From: Bacillota bacterium
GTDB lineage: Bacteria; Bacillota; Clostridia; Acetivibrionales; Acetivibrionaceae
DNA: 64,000 bases
Direction: 5' to 3'
Assembly (NCBI GenBank): GCA_023398495.1
Contig: JAEWSG010000039.1
Coordinates: 1 to 64,000 of the forward strand
The translations under genes were made by a program, and so were the position numbers. Each line of letters begins with the position of its first letter. The stretch's first letter is position 1. The notes below the pieces were generated by a model. It was not told where the DNA came from. It did no database searches and was given only the letters and a program-made list of their open reading frames with translations. This document shows, one piece after another, positions 60,925 through 64,000 of the stretch.

Positions 60925-62511
60925 TTATTTTGCCAAAGTCGCAGATAATATAGTTTTCGTTTCATTAATTTCACTATTTAATTTCACATTGTCTCCAACC
61001 TGTAAAAGGATTATTTCTTCATTGTCAAGAATGCTTAAAGCATAATACTTTTCATTGTTTTCGAGCTTGACATAGTAATATGTTGTGCCTTGCTTGGCAG
61101 CCTCTTTAATAACCTCTATTTTGCCTTCTACAAGTCTTTTTTCAGCCTCGAACACTTCCGTGCCAGTGCTCTTTAATAGCTCTCTATACTTGCTTTGACA
61201 GCTTTGAACAGTATCACCGATAGCAACTATCTGGTACTTTTCTACATTTATCATACCATACATTTTTACAAGTCCGGCAGCGTCTTTTAATGCTACCATA
61301 TATGTTGGCTGACCTTCAATTTTTAGAAGTAGCGGGAAGGTTGAAGTATATTCCAAGTCCTGAACCATACCTTCGGCACTGCTCATTGCAGAATATTCTT
61401 CCGCGCCGGATTGAGAGTAATAAACAACTTCTTTTGTCCTTTTGTTTGCTACAATAAATCCGATATTTGATTCATCTTTGCCAGCAGATGTAACACCGGT
61501 ATAAATAAAATTGTCATTGTTTTGGGGAATATAGTTATATCCTTCTGTTGTTACTTTTACACCCCTTTGTCCGATCACAGAATTCCAGAATCCATTTTGT
61601 AATTTACCATAATCATCGTATTGTTTCATAATCAGTTCAGAGCTAAATATATTGTCAAACCACTCAGGAATTTCTCCATCCATATATTTTTGTACATCAC
61701 CTGTTACTGCATCTACGGTTAATACGCCAATTATGTCTTTACCACCAAATAAGCCTATTGTGTGGTCAATTATTGGTGCTATCCAATAGGGATGCCCGTT
61801 TTCGTCAAGTTCTAATGTTGGGTATTCAAACATTAATGTAGGAAATTGTTTTCTTAAATATCTTCTTAAGTCCCTTCCAAAATATTCGCTTGGTGAATAC
61901 TTTATACCACCATCCACTCTTACCAACTCAGCATCTTGTGTGGTCATGTCTACTTTGATATAACCGGGAGTACCGGATGCCTTATTATTCATCCATTTGA
62001 AAAATCCAGCATAAACTAAAGCTGATACTCTAATTGGTTTACCTTTAACCGTTATTTGTTCAGTATCTTCTATTTCAAACTGAGAAACAACGTCTATTAA
62101 AGTGCCTAATTCCCTGTTGGCTAATAACAAGGCACTATCCTTGTCAAGTAGCGGTACGTTATCAATAGTTGCATTGTAATCCTTTATATCACCTTCTACA
62201 ATGTGTGATTCCAACATGGATGCATAATCTCTTGAATTAACTAGTCTGTTACCGAAAAATGCAGCTCCAATTAAAAAGACGATAAGCAGACCGATAAATA
62301 CGAAAGGTATTATTGTTATTTTGGTCATCTTATCATATTTGTGAGCATCATTAGCCAATGATGTTCCGGCAAAGATAAATAAAGTTGTGATTATAAATAG
62401 CCACATTCCAATAGACTCAATATTCCATGCCGGCAGTAATAGATAGTTTAATAGCCATGCCAAAACACCTGTTATTGCTGCAGAAATGCTGACACTTTTT
62501 ATATTTTTCAT
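60925..62511 (-). CDS. large membrane protein with N-terminal three-helix anchor, unknown function
   Basis: Start chosen at ATG 62511, since GAGGTAAGG precedes it; about 528 residues. Three membrane segments (about 6-26, 33-52, 65-86) are followed by a ~440-residue soluble region, predicted outside. It contains repeated alpha/beta segments with PepSY-like character (DKDSALLLANRELGTL, IGVLTVDAVTGDVQKYMDGEIPEWFD, and later VALKDAAGLVKMYGMINVEKY). The C-terminus looks like a small beta-barrel (YYYVKLENNEKYYALSIL, LLQVGDNVKLN). Similar hypothetical proteins occur in other Firmicutes, but I cannot name a function. It is monocistronic. Confidence 0.85.
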   Translation of the reverse strand: MKNIKSVSISAAITGVLAWLLNYLLLPAWNIESIGMWLFIITTLFIFAGTSLANDAHKYDKMTKITIIPFVFIGLLIVFLIGAAFFGNRLVNSRDYASMLESHIVEGDIKDYNATIDNVPLLDKDSALLLANRELGTLIDVVSQFEIEDTEQITVKGKPIRVSALVYAGFFKWMNNKASGTPGYIKVDMTTQDAELVRVDGGIKYSPSEYFGRDLRRYLRKQFPTLMFEYPTLELDENGHPYWIAPIIDHTIGLFGGKDIIGVLTVDAVTGDVQKYMDGEIPEWFDNIFSSELIMKQYDDYGKLQNGFWNSVIGQRGVKVTTEGYNYIPQNNDNFIYTGVTSAGKDESNIGFIVANKRTKEVVYYSQSGAEEYSAMSSAEGMVQDLEYTSTFPLLLKIEGQPTYMVALKDAAGLVKMYGMINVEKYQIVAIGDTVQSCQSKYRELLKSTGTEVFEAEKRLVEGKIEVIKEAAKQGTTYYYVKLENNEKYYALSILDNEEIILLQVGDNVKLNSEINETKTILSATLAK

Positions 62512-62672
62512 TTTCCTTACCTCTTCCATAATATTTATATACTATAAATTAAATTCTACACTTGTTAATTTTATATCAAAATTCTATTCAAGTCTACAGA
62601 GTGTTTTACGTTGATTTTGCCAATTTCTAACTGCTTAATTTGATCAGGTAGTTATCTTTAGGAGGTGCAGCA

Positions 62673-62753
62673 TTGAAAAAAATGCTAAGGTTTATGCACA
62701 ACGTTACAATACTTTATCAATTAGAATGCACATTCTTAACGTCATTAACATAA
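62673..62753 (+). CDS. possible 26-residue peptide with strong ribosome binding site
   Basis: TTG at 62673 follows TAGGAGGTGCAGCA, an excellent Shine-Dalgarno at ideal spacing, and opens a 26-codon frame (KKMLRFMHNV...FLTSLT). The peptide is basic and then hydrophobic. There is no promoter evidence and a TTG start is weak, so this may be a relic or chance. It lies in the 420-bp gap between the membrane protein and Hsp20 genes. Confidence 0.25.
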   Translation: MKKMLRFMHNVTILYQLECTFLTSLT

Positions 62754-62818
62754 TCTGAATTAGAAATCTTATGAAAATCGAAATAAATGACAGATAAACA
62801 AAATTAAATTTATTTAAT

Positions 62819-62900
62819 GGTCAAAGAAGGTCAAAATCAAATTTTGATATTTGTATTAATGACATGGTATAAATATATTGTAAGGTCAAAGATAGTCAAA
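62819..62900 (+). promoter_or_regulatory. CtsR-controlled promoter of the hsp20 gene
   Basis: Two CtsR operators of the form RGTCAAANNNRGTCAAA, at 62819-62835 and 62884-62900, flank a vegetative promoter (TTGATA 62844-62849, 18-bp spacer, TATAAA 62868-62873). Both heptad repeats are perfect. Binding would block both the -35 flank and the start region, giving tight heat-shock repression. Confidence 0.9.
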
Positions 62901-62931
62901 GTTAATTGAAAAGTTGATGGAGGTGTTTTAT

Positions 62932-63387
62932 ATGTTCGGACTTACGCCGTATAGCAGGAAAAATAATGGTATTACATCAAGAGGAGATGTTTGGGATGTT
63001 AGCAGAAGTTTATTTGAAGATTTTTTCAATGATCCGTTTTTTAGAGGGGCTTTTCCAGCCACAGCCGGGATTAGAGCCGATATACGTGAGAACGAGAAGG
63101 AATATGTAGTGGATATTGAAATGCCTGGTGTTAAAAAGGAAGACATTAAACTCGATTTAAGAGATGATGTCCTTACCGTTTCAATTGACCGTAAAGAAGA
63201 AGTAAATGAAGATAAAGAAAATTATATCAGGAGAGAAAGAAGGTATGGCTCGCTAAGTAGAAGCTTTTATGTAGAGAATATTAGAGCTGAAAATGTAAAG
63301 GCGAAGTATACTGACGGTATTCTCACTGTTACATTGCCGAAGGAAACGGATACTAAGCGTACTTCACATAAAATTGATATTCAATAG
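62932..63387 (+). CDS. small heat-shock protein (Hsp20/alpha-crystallin family)
   Basis: Start chosen at ATG 62932 after GGAGGTG; 151 residues. An N-terminal arm (LFEDFFNDPFFRGAF) precedes the alpha-crystallin domain about 45-140 (ADIRENEKEYVVDIEMPGVKKEDIKLDL, LSRSFYVENIRAENVKAKYTDGILTVTLPK) with the conserved A-x-x-x-n-G-v-L motif. A short tail includes the IxI-like KIDI. It is an ATP-independent holdase that prevents aggregation. CtsR operators show heat-shock control. It is followed by two inverted-repeat terminators. Confidence 0.96.
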   Translation: MFGLTPYSRKNNGITSRGDVWDVSRSLFEDFFNDPFFRGAFPATAGIRADIRENEKEYVVDIEMPGVKKEDIKLDLRDDVLTVSIDRKEEVNEDKENYIRRERRYGSLSRSFYVENIRAENVKAKYTDGILTVTLPKETDTKRTSHKIDIQ

Positions 63388-63972
63388 ATAAGGTAGGGCA
63401 TCAGGAATGAAATTTATAATAGAAGGTTAAGGTGTTTCAAAAAAATTCATTAGGCAAAGTTTATAGTTGCAACCCAATAAAATCAGCTTTTTTGAAACAC
63501 CAATTGACCAGTTGTTTTTTTGGAACTACCTAAATAATCAGAATTTATTTCAAGCTTCAGGCGGAGTTTACTCTCTGTCTGAAGCTTGAAATTTTAATTT
63601 GTCCTAATAAAATCATTTTCACGATTTAAATAGGATGAAGATAAAAATAAGTGGAAATAACTTTATTTTTGTAATTTTTTTTAAACTTTTGAATATATAT
63701 AATGTGCATTTATTTTAAGCTACTCAAGCGAAGCTGCAAAGTGTTTGTTTTGTAAGGTGTAAGGTAATATTAAATTATTATTACATGTATTGAGATAAGT
63801 GGAAAAATATAGTATAATATTGATTGGGGATAATGATTTCAGGAGTGGTGAAAATAGAACTTTAGTTACATTTTCACTTTAGGCCTTGTGTATTCCAAAG
63901 TTCCATGTGAAAAATCTGAAGTAATATTTAAGCTATTCCTTAGGGGAGTATAGTTTGAGAGGAGGGTTATTA
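63388..63972. other. 585-bp gap: long stem, terminator and a repeat half-element
   Basis: GGTGTTTCAAAAAA (63431-63444) pairs exactly with TTTTTTGAAACACC (63488-63501) across a 43-base loop. A compact terminator follows: CAAGCTTCAG (63551-63560) with CTGAAGCTTG (63579-63588), then AAATTTTAATTT. The half-element of the palindromic family lies reversed at 63606-63627. From 63630 to 63940 the sequence is AT-rich; I see no gene there. Confidence 0.75.
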
Positions 63973-64000
63973 ATGAATAATTTTACAGAGAAGTTAAAAG
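63973..64000 (+). CDS. start of a gene running off the right edge
   Basis: ATG at 63973 preceded by GAGAGGAGGG (63955-63966), giving nine residues (MNNFTEKLK) before the window ends. The binding site and spacing are convincing, but the product cannot be identified. Confidence 0.6.

Overview
This is a gene-dense, AT-rich stretch of a low-GC, Gram-positive, endospore-forming chromosome, most likely from the class Clostridia. Pointers are SpoIIE downstream of a tRNA cluster, a SpoVB-type flippase, S-layer-homology (SLH) anchored surface proteins, CtsR heat-shock boxes, a cyclic-di-AMP riboswitch in front of an NlpC/P60 hydrolase, strong GGAGG ribosome binding sites, several Bce/Van-like two-component systems and a DUF362/ferredoxin protein typical of anaerobes. 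I cannot name the species; the style resembles the cellulolytic clostridial groups, but that is an impression.

Layout. 1-5.3 kb is an accessory-looking cassette: a small multi-hairpin element with inverted terminal repeats, an AraC-type regulator, and a divergent nucleotidyltransferase plus UvrA-like ABC protein. 5.4-10.2 kb is a minus-strand operon of response regulator, sensor kinase, lipoprotein, FtsX-type permease and ABC ATPase. Two near-identical promoters with 11-bp-spaced TGACA repeats suggest autoregulation. 10.3-14.1 kb holds a membrane chemoreceptor and an acyl-CoA synthetase. 14.3-26.3 kb holds a 2314-residue SLH protein, a second chemoreceptor, a hybrid kinase with receiver and Hpt-like domain, and a lone receiver. 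The SLH gene and the chemoreceptor share a sigma-D-like promoter. 26.4-31.1 kb is a BceRS-BceAB type peptide-sensing/detoxification module. 31.4-39.9 kb has a UbiB-type kinase, a zinc-ribbon membrane protein, a Ca2+ P-type ATPase, a TetR regulator, and a Nar-type kinase convergent with a LuxR-type regulator. 40-47.6 kb has an SLH-TraB/GumN protein, FabF, a second AraC paralogue, DUF362-ferredoxin and a parvulin foldase. 47.7-64 kb is more core-like: tRNAs Met-Glu-Val, spoIIE, small membrane proteins, tRNA-Arg, a PilZ-like protein, Dus, an orphan PilM, a thioesterase, NlpC/P60, SpoVB, a secreted metalloprotease with an anchored partner, a large membrane protein and Hsp20.

The most distinctive content outside the genes is a set of small structured intergenic repeats. 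They include a ~100-bp double-hairpin element in three full copies, a 43-bp palindrome in two opposite copies with degenerate relatives, and a 32-bp terminal-repeat motif in three copies. Paired hairpins and a ~62-bp conserved block also recur. I see no CRISPR array, no intact transposase, no prophage and no rRNA. The best candidates for undescribed biology are the AraC/NTase/UvrA-like cassette with its symmetric operator, the twin-promoter two-component/lipoprotein/ABC operon, the double-hairpin repeat family, and the giant SLH protein co-regulated with a chemoreceptor. All functions are inferred from sequence reading only.
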